Shown: positions 44,351-55,624, counted from the stretch's first letter. The stretch: DNA of 64,000 nucleotides from Smallanthus sonchifolius (GCA_023525975.1 CM042021.1:79553501-79617500), one strand, 5' to 3'. Notes: a model not told the origin generated them from the sequence alone. Numbers and translations are program-made.

Positions 44351-47331
44351 TATCATTATTACCTGGTTGTCCTTACACATGAGAGAGATCTAGTTAGAGG
44401 AAGGGACCCAAGAGCTTGCAGACTTGGGTGAGTGTGTTTCAAGACCAAGATCATCAATACGTTGGCATTCAATGGATTCATAGAAAATGCTGTGAAAGGG
44501 AGCCAATTTTGCTTTCCATTGTTGAGTAGGTTTTGCAGATCTTGTTAATCTATCGGCAGCATATGTGATCTTAGCTGCTGATGGTTTTAACTGATCAGCA
44601 ACGAACTTTGTTGTTGAAGGTTTTGGCTGATCAACAGCAAACTTGGTTGCCGCTACTGATTAGCAGCAGATTTGGTTGCTGCCGAAGGCTTTTGTTTGTT
44701 TTTCATCTTTTTCGGCTTTATGTGATCAGCAGCAATGTTGATTACTGCTGACTGTGACACTTGCTTCTCCTTCTTTACCTTCCTGTTGAAAGTGGGTTTT
44801 TCTGTTGGAGTTCTTCTATAGGCCTGCTTCTGGTTAGGAAGAGTCTTGACTACTGTTGAAGCTGATTGAGGGATCTGGTTGAATGGATTGAATTTACAAT
44901 ATGCAGCAAAATGGTCTGATTCACCACATATGATGCAACATTGTTGAACTTTTGGGATCTGCTTCCTTGGTGGAGAGAGCGTTTTTCTGAAATTAGTTGC
45001 TTTGGCTTCATAGCTTCTTACCTTCTTGTTCTAGTTGGTCTTCTCAAAATCTTATTGCTTGAGATTTCATTGCTGCTGAAGGTAATAGAAGCAGGTGCTG
45101 GCGGTATGATTGTATTTTCCACAGACAAAGCATGATTTAGCAATTTTATCCCATTGAAAGTACACATAGTCCTTTCTTTTGAATAAGTCTTTAAAATTCC
45201 AGGGATGAGTTTTGTTATTCTCAAAGGTGGCTTCCTCCAATGTTTTCTGAACATATGAAGTTCTCTCTCCAGATGCATGACAGATTTCAAACACTTTCCT
45301 TGGTTGGTTTGCTTGTTGATTTGTAGAGATTGAGGATTGTCCCTTTTCAATAACTAACTTTCTTCCTTCCTTCAGGAGGATAGCTAATTTTGATATGTTT
45401 GGTGTGTTGAGGTACTGGTATAAAAGGAATAAAGGGACTTGGACCAGATTTGGTATTTTTGAGAATTACTTCATTGGTAGGGAGTAATGGTGATTCACTG
45501 GTTTTAGTGTATTCTAAGCAAGTGGACTCAGATTTAGTTGAGGTATTACGTTCTTGCATAACTGTTTCTTCCTTGGAAGGATCAAGGTTTCGGTTTGCAT
45601 GGTCAAGCTTTGTGAGGTTAAAGTTAGGTTCATGGATAGCCACATAGTCAGTAGGTGGTGGTACGGATTTTTAAGTCTGCTCAGCTTGATACCCAAGACC
45701 AGCAGTTACCTTTTCATGAATTTGAGCATCCGAAAGCCTTTACAACTTTTTGGTTGCAAATTCATATTTGTCAACATGAACCTTTTGTTCTGCCAATTCA
45801 GCTCTTGTAGCTTTTAGCTTAACCAATATATCATCGATCTGAGTTTCAAGATTTATTTGTTCATGTTTTAATGATGAAATCTCTTTCTTTAGATAGTTAA
45901 ACTTTTCTTTATAATTGTTTTCAACCTTTTTAAATTCAGATTTCATTTGATGAAACTCTTCATTTTGATCTATAAGATTTTGGTTATGCTTTCTATATCC
46001 TAGAACCTTATCAATGCAAGCTTGAGAACAGAGATGTTCATATACGTGAGGTGGTATCTCCTTGGTGTCTTCCATGAGAGCTTGGTTGTTAGCAAGAAGA
46101 TCTTCATACTGAAAGCTCTAGTCAAAATCAGCTGTTCTAACATGTTGAGCTGCACATGCTGCAGTTTGAGTAGCTGGAGTGTTGCCTTGATTTGCTTGAC
46201 CTTGATGGGCTTGTCTTAGTTGTGCAGCAGCTGGGTTTGCCTTTGGTGCCTTGCATTCTCTAGCAAAGTGACCAAATTGGTTATAGTTGTAACATCTTAG
46301 CTTGCTTTTGTCCAACCCAACTTTAGTGTTAGAGTTGTTGCTTGGAATGGGTCTTCCAGTTCTAGAGTGGAACCTTTTAGCTCTAAGAGATAACATAGCA
46401 TAAGGGTGTTGTGTGTCCATTTCTTCTAAGTCATCTGGATGGAAATACTCCATATCTTCTTTGATAAATGACATATTGCTTGGATTTTAAGAGACAAATG
46501 CAGTAGTGTTATTTTGAGGTGGGGCTTTAAGAAGAAAAGGTGAGTTGCTAGTTTGTGAGTTGGGAGTTTGCGGATGGGTAACAATGGGAGGATAGTAGTT
46601 ACTTGAACTTGGAAGTAAGTGGTCAGAGTGTAGTGCAGAGGAAGTGGTGGTTAATGAGGATGATGATGAATGACCTGAGCTTCTTTCTTTGGCTTGAATC
46701 ATTTCCAGCTCATATTCATTTTGAGAGACTTCAAGTTTTCAGTCCTTCTAATTAACACTGTGTAGATTGTCCAGCAACTTGGAAGAAATCTAATAAACTT
46801 TTTGAGAATGTCTTCATTCTCCAGCTTGACTTTAGAGCACTGTAGCTCTCCCACAAGATAGGTGTAGCTATTGTATAGTGTGGTAAGAGACTCACCATCC
46901 TTGTAGACAAAGTTTTCATACTGTTGCTTTAGAATGTCTCTTCTATTTTCTTTCACTTCTTCAGAACCAGCGAACATCTTTTCAAGAGCTTCCCATAGCT
47001 CTTTGGCGGTCTTGTACTCTTCGAAGTTATGAAACACTTCATTTGATAACCACATCTGTATAGTTCCCAGAGCTTTAAAATCTACCTCCATCTTCTTGAT
47101 GTCTTCTTCACAATATTTGGAGACTTCTTTAGGAACAGATGGGCCTCCAGAGTCAGCAGAAGCCACCATAGGTACATACGGACAATCAATTATGGATCTC
47201 CATATTCCATATTCTTGGTAGCAGAAGAAACTTTCCATTCTTTTCTTCCACATGTCATAATCTTCTCCAGACACCAGTCTTGGTGGTCTGTGAAGGCTTC
47301 CATCATTATCAAATCTAGTATTCTGAGCCCT
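44351..47331 (-). pseudogene. gag: E2 gag with three zinc-knuckle remnants
   Basis: The position of the E1 start Met is AGG (Arg) at 47331, so the start is lost. The gag core 47331-46699 is otherwise open (GEDYDMWKKRMESFFCYQEY, then ENRRDILKQQYENFV). Knuckle 1 reads CYNYNQFGHFAREC: its second Cys is Tyr. A long coiled coil lies at 46075-45740 (YKEKFNYLKKEISSLKHEQI). Knuckle 2 CFVCGKYNHTASTC (about 45150) is intact, and knuckle 3 is CIICGESDHFAAYC near 44930. Several frameshifts separate these parts. Confidence 0.85.
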
Positions 47332-47418
47332 ACTTTGGATAGATGGTTTAGCAGCAAAGAGATAACTGAACCAGATAGTAATTAAACAAGTGTTAGTTTG
47401 TTTAATCTGAGAGCCAAA

Positions 47419-47430
47419 GCTCTGATACCA
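47419..47430 (-). other. Primer-binding site of E2 (iMet)
   Basis: TGGTATCAGAGC on the minus strand, two bases inside the 5' LTR at 47433. Confidence 0.9.
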
Positions 47431-47432
47431 CT

Positions 47433-48131
47433 TGTAGGATCGGTGTTTTACAAGTTGGTTTTGTTTAGTTGAGATTGGCGGAAACAATCACAACTATGCA
47501 ATGTAAATAAGAAACAATGAAAATACTGATAAATGCAAATTGTATTAATATTCAAGGTTTACAAGTTACAGAGAAAAATCTAAGGAAGCACACTTGTAAA
47601 ATGAAAAGATACAATACATATAAAGGAACATAGAATCAAGACAGACCCTTGATTCTAAGGATCAGATCAAACACAAGCCGTTGATCTTTGACAGTTACAA
47701 GTTACACTATAATTGGTGGACAACTAAAAGATAAACTACAGCATATAGTATGAATCAGGTCAAAAGTCTTCTTAGGAATCTTTTCAGGGAACTTTAGAAG
47801 TAGTAGCTTTGTCTTTAATCATCTTCACCAATAACCTTCCTTCTACTGATAGATGTGTCAGTGTTGCAGCAAAAGGTGTCAGTAGCAAAGTCAAAGCTAC
47901 TGATGATTTGCCTATTAGCAGCATCAATGTTTGATGCTTCTGAGGAGCCTATCAACAACAACTTTGGACTTCAACAGATAAGGCTATCCGCAGCATAGTT
48001 GTTCATCAGCAGTAGAACTTAACTATCCGCGACATATGCCTTATCATCAACAACTTGTAAGTCAGCAAAACTATAGAGTCTACAACATCTATAATTGGAG
48101 AATTTTGTAGCCATCAGTCTTTATCTTTACA
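47433..48131 (-). repeat. E2 5' LTR (699 bp)
   Basis: Plus strand TGTAGGATCGG to ATCTTTACA. Minus-strand TATA-like CCTTTATATG at 47617-47626. The U3 hairpin of the CAGCAGCATC type (about 47917-47943) has decayed on one side (GATGCTTCTG). Confidence 0.92.
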
Positions 48132-48136
48132 ATATT

Positions 48137-48620
48137 GACCTAACACATCACAACTGTTGATAGACATGGTGGAAGGCAGCAAACACAAAACAGTCAGCTT
48201 CGGTTGCGAGCGCTTTAGTAAGTTGAACATAGGTTAGCTACCTATTGATATAAATTGAATGTACATGATCTAGCAAATATTATTACTAACTGAAACCTGT
48301 GAACTCACCAACCTAGCGTTGAGACATTTTGTTAACATGTTTTCTCAGGTCGCTAAGGCAAAAGTACACGGTTAGGACATGCATGGGAGTCTATAACAAT
48401 TGCAAACATTTAAACTATTTATCTGCTTTTTAATAACTTGGTTTTTGGGCGCGTTTGTTTTGCGCATTAAATACTTTACTTTTTGCTTCCGCATTAACTC
48501 TAAACATTTAATGGTTTTATTAAATTCATATTGTTTCGTTTGATATGACTAATGACTGAGATCCTGTTTTGTCACACGCCTCGCGATAAAACCCCACAAG
48601 TGGATTTTGAGGGTGTGAAA
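48137..48620 (+). repeat. Element D 5' LTR, right part
   Basis: Continuation of the D LTR after E2. It holds the branch-like ACTCACCAAC and the acceptor CTCAG (48348). The end is GAGGGTGTGAAA, where the family consensus is GTGTGACA, a one-base decay of the terminal CA. Confidence 0.8.
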
Positions 48621-48623
48621 GAT

Positions 48624-48634
48624 TGGTATCAGAG
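48624..48634 (+). other. Primer-binding site of D (iMet, one change)
   Basis: TGGTATCAGAG followed by ACC, where intact sites read CC or AGCC. It lies three bases after the LTR end. Confidence 0.85.
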
Positions 48635-48716
48635 ACCATTGGTTATAGAGAACTAGGATTGCATACTAGACTATAACCACACACATGCATTAGTTACATG
48701 ACACAGACACTCAAAC

Positions 48717-49402
48717 ATGGCACTTACACCTTACATTACAGGAAATGCTACATCACCTAAGTTACCTAAATCCCCAGTTGCTCATGAACCTGATGTTCCT
48801 ACTGTACCTTCACCAAAGCCTAAGAGGCATCGGTTGATCCCAATTGACGACACCATGGTGTACGAAGAGCCATTACATGTGCGTATCAGAGATAACATGC
48901 ATGACTGGGATTGGTATCCTGACATGATCAGGAGCTGAATCTGCCAGGAGCAGACCCCATCCCCACTCATTACTAATACTCCTTGTTCTTCATCTTCTTC
49001 GCGAGCCTTGCCATCACTACCATACCCCATTGAGCAGGCTTTTGCTGCCTTTGTAGCAAAGATGGACCGGGAGGTCTGCAACATGTGCGATGCTGCGGGT
49101 GAGATTGCCAGACTGTTACAAGGAGGAAATCAATCTGACAAGAGGATTGAGAAATTGACAGCAGATCTAGGAGAGACTAACAAGGTGCATGACAACCTGG
49201 TAGCAGCATTCCATCAGTTAGAAACCCGAGTGAATGTACTAGAGTTTGAGCTTGGAGTGCCTGAGAATAGGATTGAAGAACTGTAGGTACAGCTTGCGGC
49301 TGCCAATGCAGCGGGAGACGCACATGATGATGAGCCCGATGGAGAACCGACTGAGGACGATGATATTGGATCAGTTGTTTCTTTAGCTGGCAGTGGCATA
49401 TG
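48717..49402 (+). pseudogene. Element D pre-gag ORF
   Basis: One frame of about 228 codons from MALTPYITGNATSPKLPKSP to VVSLAGSGI, interrupted by stops at 48936-48938 and 49284-49286. The first 75 residues are Pro/Lys-rich with a basic PKPKRHR patch. Residues about 120-185 form a coiled coil (KRIEKLTADLGETNKVHDNL). The C-terminus is acidic (DDEPDGEPTEDDD). It stands in the same place as the C ORF (21105-33521) and the F ORF, but has no membrane segment. A separate reading frame before gag is unusual for simple Gypsy elements. Function unknown. Confidence 0.65.
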
Positions 49403-49638
49403 ATATTCTAGCTTTATTTATCTTTTCTTTCTAAACCAAGATGGGTAGGGTTGTTCCCATCCAAGAGATATTTCTGGATTTTGATGTTTTTGTTGAATTT
49501 ACTTTGTAGCCATTACAAATTATTTATTCAAGGATTATTACTGAAATATTAGATGTTGTGGTTTAATTCGTCTTTTGTTTACTTGTACTTGTATGATGAT
49601 AATATACGATATATTTTCTCATTATTGTATTTGTGAAT

Positions 49639-50840
49639 ATGAAGAAAATGTATGGACGCGGTCGTGGACGCGGTGGATGAAATAGTGGTCGCGGTAATAT
49701 CAACATGACTGCAGTTAAACTTACTGCACTCATCAATGATAGCGTGGCTGAAGCCTTAGCAACTGCACAAAATGCTGCACGTAAATCCGATATCCGTCGA
49801 CTCTTGCAAGTCAATTACTTACTCCAAAATCATTTTCAAAGAAGCAGTTGGTATCCTCAAATGGGTAATTGTTTTCAATCCAAGTTAACACAATAACCAA
49901 CAGAGTTACACTTTCAAAACATTCATGGACTGCAAGCCCCACACATTTAGTGGTGCTGAAGGAGCAGTTGGTTTGCTCCGTTGGATTGAGAAAGTTGAAT
50001 CATTATTTGCTATGTACAACTGCCCCCAGGCAAATCAGATTAAGTATGCCTCCGGTACACTCGAGGGTCCTGCCCTTACTTGGTGGAACTCTCAGGTCCA
50101 GATGCTGGGTCTGGACATGGCTAACACCCTACCTAGGGAAGAGTTCAAGACTATGCTGAGGGAGTAGTAATGTCCTCGCGACGAAATTCAGAAACTCAAG
50201 GGTGAATTTTGGAAATTAAAGATGGAGGGTTTTGAGATTGAGATTTATATTACCCGCTCTCATGAGTTAGCAGTCATGTGTCCACAAATGGAAGTCTAGC
50301 ATACAAGAGGATCGTGAGGTACATCGACGACCTAGTACCTCAAATTCAAAGCATCGTTACTTCTTCCAACCCTACCACCATTCAAAAAACTATTCGGCTA
50401 GCTCATAGGCTGACCAATCAGGCTGTGACTCAGGGTACCCTTCCCTCGAGAGGCACAGGTACCAAAGCTATTGACAGTAACAAAAGTAAGTTTGATAACA
50501 AAACTAACTCTAAGACTTTCAGTCTAACCCACCCCCGCAACAACAACAACGTAGGTTTGAGCCTACCAAAACCTTTAATCAGTCAACCTATTCAAGTCAG
50601 AACTAGGGTACTTATGCTGGAAAGTATCCAAAGTGCAACAAGTGTGGTTTTCACCACAATGGACCATGTGATAAGAATCGTTGTCAACAGTGTGGTAAAA
50701 TGGGCCACGCTGCAAAAGACTGTAGGGGTGAGCTTCAACCTAAGCAACCGTTTCAGCAACAGGGATCTGCAAGGGGTTGCTATGAATGTGGAAAGGAAGG
50801 ACGCATCAATAAAGATTGTCCTCTGTTGAAAAGAAATGGT
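49639..50840 (+). pseudogene. gag: Element D gag (Ty3/Gypsy retrotransposon gag)
   Basis: Starts MKKMYGRGRGRGG at 49639, a Gly/Arg-rich N-terminus typical of plant Tekay gag, then an in-frame TGA. After a frameshift the capsid-like domain (49925-50167) shows HTFSGAEGAVGLLRWIEKVE and LEGPALTWWNSQVQ, the hallmark of the Retrotrans_gag family. It continues in other frames (YKRIVRYIDDLVPQIQSIVT). Zinc knuckles: CGKMGHAAKDC near 50690-50725 is intact; CYECGKEGRINKDC (50778-50819) has Arg in place of its His. At least three frameshifts and several stops. Confidence 0.9.
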
Positions 50841-51423
50841 GGAAATAACAACGTCAAAAAGCAGGGCAACGGGAACGGTAACAACAATGGAAATGGTGCG
50901 AAGGGTCGGGCCTTCGTTATTGGATCAGGGGAAGCAAGAAATGATCACAACGTGGTTACTAGTAAGTTCCTCCTGGATGACTGTTTTGCTTCTGTCCTTT
51001 TTTATACTGGTGCTGATACGAGCTTCATATCTAAGAATCTTAGTAATCTGTTAAAAGCAACTCCAACCCTATTAGAAACTAAGTACACTATAGAGATAGT
51101 AGACGGTCAGATAATCGAAGCAACTCACATCCTTAAGGGATGTAAACTAGGATTGGCTGGTCATAGGCTTGATATCGATTTCATACCGGTTACACTTGGC
51201 AGTTTTGACATAATTGTCGGTATGGATTGGGTATCCAAAAATCGAGCCGAGATCATCTGTCATGATAAAATTGTTCGCCTTCCTCTCCCTAGTGTAGAAG
51301 CCCTTTCTATCCAAGGCGAAAAGAGTGGTGTTGTGGTAGGCATCATATCCTTCATGAAAGTGCATAAGTGTTTGCGTAAAGTTCATACTGCTATTCTAGC
51401 TCTTGCCATTGAGCAAACATCCT
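50841..51423 (+). pseudogene. Element D protease
   Basis: An aspartic protease-like domain in the same frame as the zinc knuckles: VLFYTGADTSFIS, where the expected active site is D-T-G-A. The Asp is replaced by Tyr (codon TAT). It is followed by GCKLGLAGHRLDIDFIPVTL and IIVGMDWVSKNRAEIICHDK, typical of plant Gypsy proteases. Inactive by loss of the catalytic residue. Confidence 0.88.
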
Positions 51424-51429
51424 AAGAGA

Positions 51430-52294
51430 AGAAGATTGATGTCATTCCAATCGTTTGTGACTTTCTGGAAGTATTTCCCGAAGACTTGCCTAGTCTTCCG
51501 CCTCACCGTCAGGTCGAATTTCAGATTAACCTAACACCGGAGTAGCGCCTATTGCTCGAGCACCGTATAGACTTGCACCTACTGAGTTACAAGATTTATC
51601 CACATAACTGCAAGAGTTGTTGGATAAGGGTTTCATCCGACCTAGCTCATCGCCATGGGGAGCTCCAGTCCTATTCGTCAAGAAGAAAGATGGAACTTTC
51701 CGTATTAGCATTGATTACCGTGAGCTGAACAAAGTGACTGTCAAGAATCGTTATCTACTACCCCGTATTGACGATCTGTTCGATCAACTTCAAGGGTCAT
51801 GCTTCTATTCAAAGATCGATCTTAGATCAAGATATCATCAGTTGAGAGTTCGAGACGAAGACATCTCTAGAACTGCATTCAGAACCCGGTACGACCATTA
51901 CGAGTTTTTGGTCATGCCATTCGGACTAACCAACGCACATGCGATATTTATGGACCTCATGAACCGAGTGTGTAAACCTTACCTTCACCAGTTCATCATC
52001 GTTTTCATTGATGACATCCTCATCTATTCTAAGAGCAAGGAAGAACATGAGGAGCATCTGCGTTTAATTCTTGATCTGCTGAAGCAAGAGCGGGTGTATG
52101 CCAAATTCTCCAAATGCGATTTCTGGATTCGGGAAGTTCAATTTCTAGGACATGTGGTCAACGAGAAAGGAATACATATCGATCCATCTAAAGTAGAAGC
52201 CATCAAGAATTGAGCAGCAACGTCGACTCCAACAGAAGTGCGACAATTTCTAGGTTTGGCTAGCTACTACCGTCGATTCATCGACAATTTCTAT
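51430..52294 (+). pseudogene. pol: Element D reverse transcriptase, cut by G
   Basis: The open part 51617-52213 contains LDKGFIRPSSSPWGAPVLFV, RISIDYRELNKVTVKNRYLL, YSKIDLRSRYHQLRV (catalytic Asp in KIDL), FLVMPFGLTNAHAIFMDLM and FIDDILIYS (FIDD as active site, residues 130-133). It reads on through a TGA at about 52211 into STPTEVRQFLGLASYYRRF, then stops where G is inserted in the IDNF motif. RNase H, integrase and chromodomain would be beyond G, outside the window. The motifs fit the Tekay/Del chromovirus clade, to be tested by phylogeny. Confidence 0.92.
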
Positions 52295-52621
52295 TGTAAC
52301 GAACCAACTTTCGGGTTAATCCTATAATCTGTTTATTATTTTATAAGGGGTGTTTTAAATAAAATGAAAGTTGGACGCTTATTAAAAAAGGTAGAAATGT
52401 CTAACTATGGTGCAAGGGGTCAAAATTGCAAGTAGGGAGATTGGTTTTGCAATTTGATCAAACCTGATTTTAGTGGGGGATTAAATGGCGACACACACAC
52501 TCTTTCAAAGTGTGTGTCGTGAATGAGAGTCAAGAAGAGGAGCAAGTCCATGAACACAAGAACTAGTGATTGCATGCTTTTTTTGAGGATTTTGACTTGC
52601 ATAATCCTTTCTAAACAACAA

Positions 52622-54226
52622 GTAAGTGTTCTATTCATCTTTTGAAGCCTCCTTAATCTTGTTCTTGTTAGGTTTTGATGGAACCAAGCTTTGGGGCTGA
52701 ATTGGTGATTATATTTGGTTATTAACTTGTTTAAAGTGATAATCTAGGTTGATTAAAGGTTAAGAGTGGTAGATAACATCATATTAACATCTAATTTGGT
52801 GATTCAAGAATTAGGGTTCTTGAGGGTATTTGAGGATTTTTCAATTAAGGTATTTAAAATGTTGAATTAAGATTGGATAAGTGTTTATGGTGTTAGATAA
52901 ACACAATTTCGTGTTTAAAACTCAATTGAAATGGTGAAAATTGAATTGGATGAAATTGGGAGAATTGGGAGAAATCCTTAACGTGTCAAAATGGGTGGAC
53001 TTGGTTTAGGTATGCTATTTACATGTTATTGTATGTTTGACTCAATGTGGATATTTAGTCAAACTAAGCCATGGATGTGTGACAATTTGGTAAATGGTCA
53101 AAGTAAAGTGTGAATGTGGTAGGTTTGTTGTAAATTGACTTAGCGTGGTATAAGTCAAACCATTTGTGGATAAATGGTGAACATGATATAAAATTGACTT
53201 AGTGTAGTATAAGCCAAACCATTGTGGATAATGGTGAAATTGGTGTAATTTGACCTTAGTGGTATACGTTCAAACTATTATGTTGAAATAGGTGTAATTA
53301 GACTATGTGGTTAATAGTCAAACTTGAATGTGCAAATGTGGTAAATAGATGTAAATTGACTTATGTGGTTATTGGTCAAACTAATGGGTGATATGTTGTT
53401 AAATGATGTAAATGACTCAATGTGGTCAAGAGTCAACTAAAATGTATAATGTGGTAACATTAGACCAAAATTAACTTAATGTGGTGAAAGTTAAGCGTTG
53501 GTAGTAAAACGGTAAATTGGTTGATTACATGAAGTGTGGATACTTTATGAGGGTATAACGTGAAGTGTGGATACTTCACGGGTTGCAGTGAAGTCAAGCA
53601 CTTCATAGGTGAAGGTGAAGTCAAGTACTTCATGGGTGACATGAAGTGTGGATACTTCATGGGTCGACATGGTGTCAAATACTCCATGCGGAAAAGAGAG
53701 TGGTGGTACTCGCAATAGATATGTGGATATGTCAAATTGAGGAATGGTGAAATGTTAGGAATTGTATGAGTCAATACATGTCTTAGATATAGGTCGTTGT
53801 ATGCCTAAACAATTAATTGATTGAACTTGAAAATTAACTACTTCGAGGGTAGAAAACGAGTAGTGGTGCTCGGGTTTGAGGGCGGATACCTAACCAATTC
53901 ATGTTAGTAGATGTGGGTGATCATATATGTAGTTAAAACACGAGTTTCTGATGGTTAATAGTTTGAAAATGCAATCGGGTCAGTCGACGGGGGGTTGCAC
54001 GGGCTAAAAATTAAGTTTCTGGCATTTTTGACCTGGTGCCAACGCATCATACGCCCGGGCAGCGCCTCATACGCCCGGAGCGTATGATACGCCCATTTAG
54101 GTCTGGTAGACGCTGGAATTTTTGGGTTTTTGGGGTTTTGGCCTGTCATTGTTATAGGGACTTGTGGGAGGTCCCTAGGGCTACTTATCTTTAATAACCA
54201 TATTCAAATTGATGTTTTGAATGTAG
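52622..54226 (+). other. Possible leader intron in G LTR
   Basis: The donor AACAA then GTAAGTGTTC starts at 52622. The acceptor TTTTGAATGTAG then GG ends at 54226. That gives 1.6 kb, much longer than the Tekay-like candidates, and it includes both hairpin groups. Weaker support: single example, no second copy to compare. Confidence 0.3.
53528..53688 (+). repeat. Hairpin cluster with covarying stems in G LTR
   Basis: Repeated units: 53528-53549 (CATGAAGT with ACTTTATG), 53559-53580 (CGTGAAGT with ACTTCACG), 53640-53661 (CATGAAGT with ACTTCATG), and 53668-53688 (CATGGTGT with ACTCCATG). Between them are GTGAAGTC..ACTTCAT forms. The loop GTGGAT is constant in three units. The second base of one arm and its partner change together (CG..CG versus CA..TG), a compensatory change. 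Confidence 0.7.
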
Positions 54227-54511
54227 GGAAAGCTCCGGAGTGATCTCGGGTCTCGCATCATGTGGATTGGATTCTCATGGACATCTTTTGTAATTAGTTT
54301 TGTTAATATTCTCGTATAGAGTCTTTACAAACTATTTGGGGTTGTTACAAGTTGTGGATAACTTGTTAGTAACTTTTGTTAAACCAAATCATCTCAGTTT
54401 AATTCATGTTTGTAAAACTTAACGTGTGGATACGTTAAATATCGTTTTGGGACCTAACTTTCGCATGTTTTATAATGTTTAAATTGGGTTGAATTTTTGG
54501 GTGTTACAACT

Positions 54512-54523
54512 TGGTATCAGAGC
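54512..54523 (+). other. Primer-binding site of G (iMet)
   Basis: TGGTATCAGAGC three bases after the LTR end GTTACA. Confidence 0.9.
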
Positions 54524-55192
54524 AATGGTTTGAGGGATTTGGTTTGCAAGACACCGAACTCAAACCTATAATGCTTTTGATATGGTCGGAAAAACGAGAA
54601 TCCAATGATGGGGTGACCGAGACACGGAGCTCAAAGGACGAGGTTAGTATTGATTGTATGTAGATTGTTTTAAATGGTGTCTAGTGTGATCTAATTGGGT
54701 AGAAAGTTATTAAGGGATTCGTTGCATGGAGATAGTGAATGTAATTGGACATATTACATTATCAATTATGCCTGGCAAGTGTGATTCGTAATGTAACATG
54801 TTCGAATACCTTCTCGATAACCATATGATGATGAACACCGACAATGAGTAAGTGAAGGTGGTTAAATGTGTATTTGTATATATTATGTGTTTTTGCATAG
54901 ATGATTATGCAGGAGTAATTAATATACATATAGAAAAAAATAGAGCCTTATGGAGTAAGACTAGAGGCCTATAAGTAGGTAGAACACCTACAAACTTATT
55001 ACTTCATGGTCGGGGATGAGTGGGCGAAAACATAATTTAGTGGACGGAATATGTATATAGAAGTTGATTTGAAGGCTCATGTATGAAGGAGTCTACGTGG
55101 ATATCACCTCGGGGATGGGGATGAGCTTGGGATTAGTCGGGAGAAATGGAAAGCAACATTCTAGTGGGGGATTGCTAAAGCTTTTTGTGATG
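54524..55192 (+). mobile_element. Element G internal region, left part
   Basis: Leader region after the PBS. A short reading frame, ATGGTCGGAAAAACGAGAAT (from about 54584), soon meets TGA. A donor-like GAGGTTAGTATT lies at about 54638. No recognisable gag or pol motif. H is inserted at 55193 with TGATG as target site. Confidence 0.6.
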
Positions 55193-55610
55193 AGTTAGGA
55201 CATGTTTTGTAACTGTTGATAAAATTCTGTGTAAGTTCATAGAGAGGCGAACTTAACAAGTTCGCCTAAGCATCTTTAGGAGCGAACTTGTTAAGTTCGC
55301 CTCTTCTATTAGAGGAGAACTTGTTAAGTTCGCCTAAGCATCTTTGAAGCGAACTTGTTAAGTTCGCCTATTGCAGAACTGATGTCTATAAATATAGAGT
55401 TTACAGAGTCTGTTTAGTACACGTGAGAGAACGATTGAACGATCAAGTATTCTGTAAACTCTGTTTGGTGATATAAAAGAGAAAGTTTATTTACATGTTG
55501 TTTCTATTGTCGATTGATATACAAAACGTTAATATGGTAGGATTCCGCACTCCGTGTTAACGATACGTCCTGTCACGAGATCGATCTGAGATAAGTCATG
55601 TGGACCTACA
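55193..55610 (+). repeat. H 5' LTR (418 bp)
   Basis: Starts AGTTAGGACATG (the 3' LTR has TGTTAGGACATG, so the first T has mutated) and ends GTGGACCTACA. Four palindromes sit directly before the TATA box. Relative to the 3' LTR it keeps one extra palindrome (about 22 bases). Confidence 0.9.
55247..55394 (+). promoter_or_regulatory. H LTR promoter: four palindromes and TATA box
   Basis: Four 19-base units GCGAACTT, three bases, AAGTTCGC lie at 55247-55265, 55282-55300, 55315-55333 (one change) and 55349-55367. TATAAATA at 55387-55394 begins 19 bases after the last. Between units CTAAGCATCTTT recurs. The layout suggests an enhancer of binding sites for a dimeric factor, or a hairpin-forming upstream region. 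This is inference. Confidence 0.65.
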
Positions 55611-55612
55611 AG

Positions 55613-55624
55613 CGGTATCAGAGC
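55613..55624 (+). other. Primer-binding site of H (iMet-like)
   Basis: CGGTATCAGAGC differs from the iMet site by its first base. It starts two bases after the LTR. Confidence 0.85.

Larger units (their letters stand above)
35370..48131 (-). mobile_element. Element E2: Copia (Maximus/SIRE-like) retrotransposon, full length, decayed
   Basis: A 12.8 kb element flanked by the target duplication ATATT (35365-35369 and 48132-48136). It has the same family and gene order as E1, in the same minus orientation. The two 699-bp LTRs differ at about ten of the first 110 positions by eye, so it is older than F. It keeps an ORF3 segment of about 1 kb that E1 lacks, and its RT-RNase H region has only one stop. 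The gag start codon and the protease catalytic Asp are lost. Confidence 0.93.
35123..48348 (+). other. Putative leader intron in D LTR, split by insertion E2
   Basis: The donor TTAG then GTAAGT at 35123 is a near-perfect consensus. A branch-like ACTCACCAAC lies at 48303-48312 and the acceptor TTTTCTCAG then GT ends at 48348. Without E2 and one target-site copy the length is 459 nt. The large span is due only to the E2 insertion. Confidence 0.55.
52295..54508 (+). repeat. Element G 5' LTR (2214 bp)
   Basis: Starts TGTAACGAACC and ends GGGTGTTACA, so TGTAAC and GTTACA are inverted ends. An iMet PBS follows. It interrupts the D RT; the presumed target site is TCTAT (52290-52294), its partner not in the window. 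The middle holds a GTCAAACCA-rich stretch (53030-53460), a hairpin cluster (53528-53688) and a CATACGC palindrome group (54044-54092). No 3' LTR is seen before 64000. Confidence 0.85.

Noticed and set aside
53460..53774. Minus-strand 104-codon frame with repeated MKYLTSPSP-like units
   Set aside because: The protein repeats mirror the DNA hairpin array of the G LTR; no start context or homologous family.
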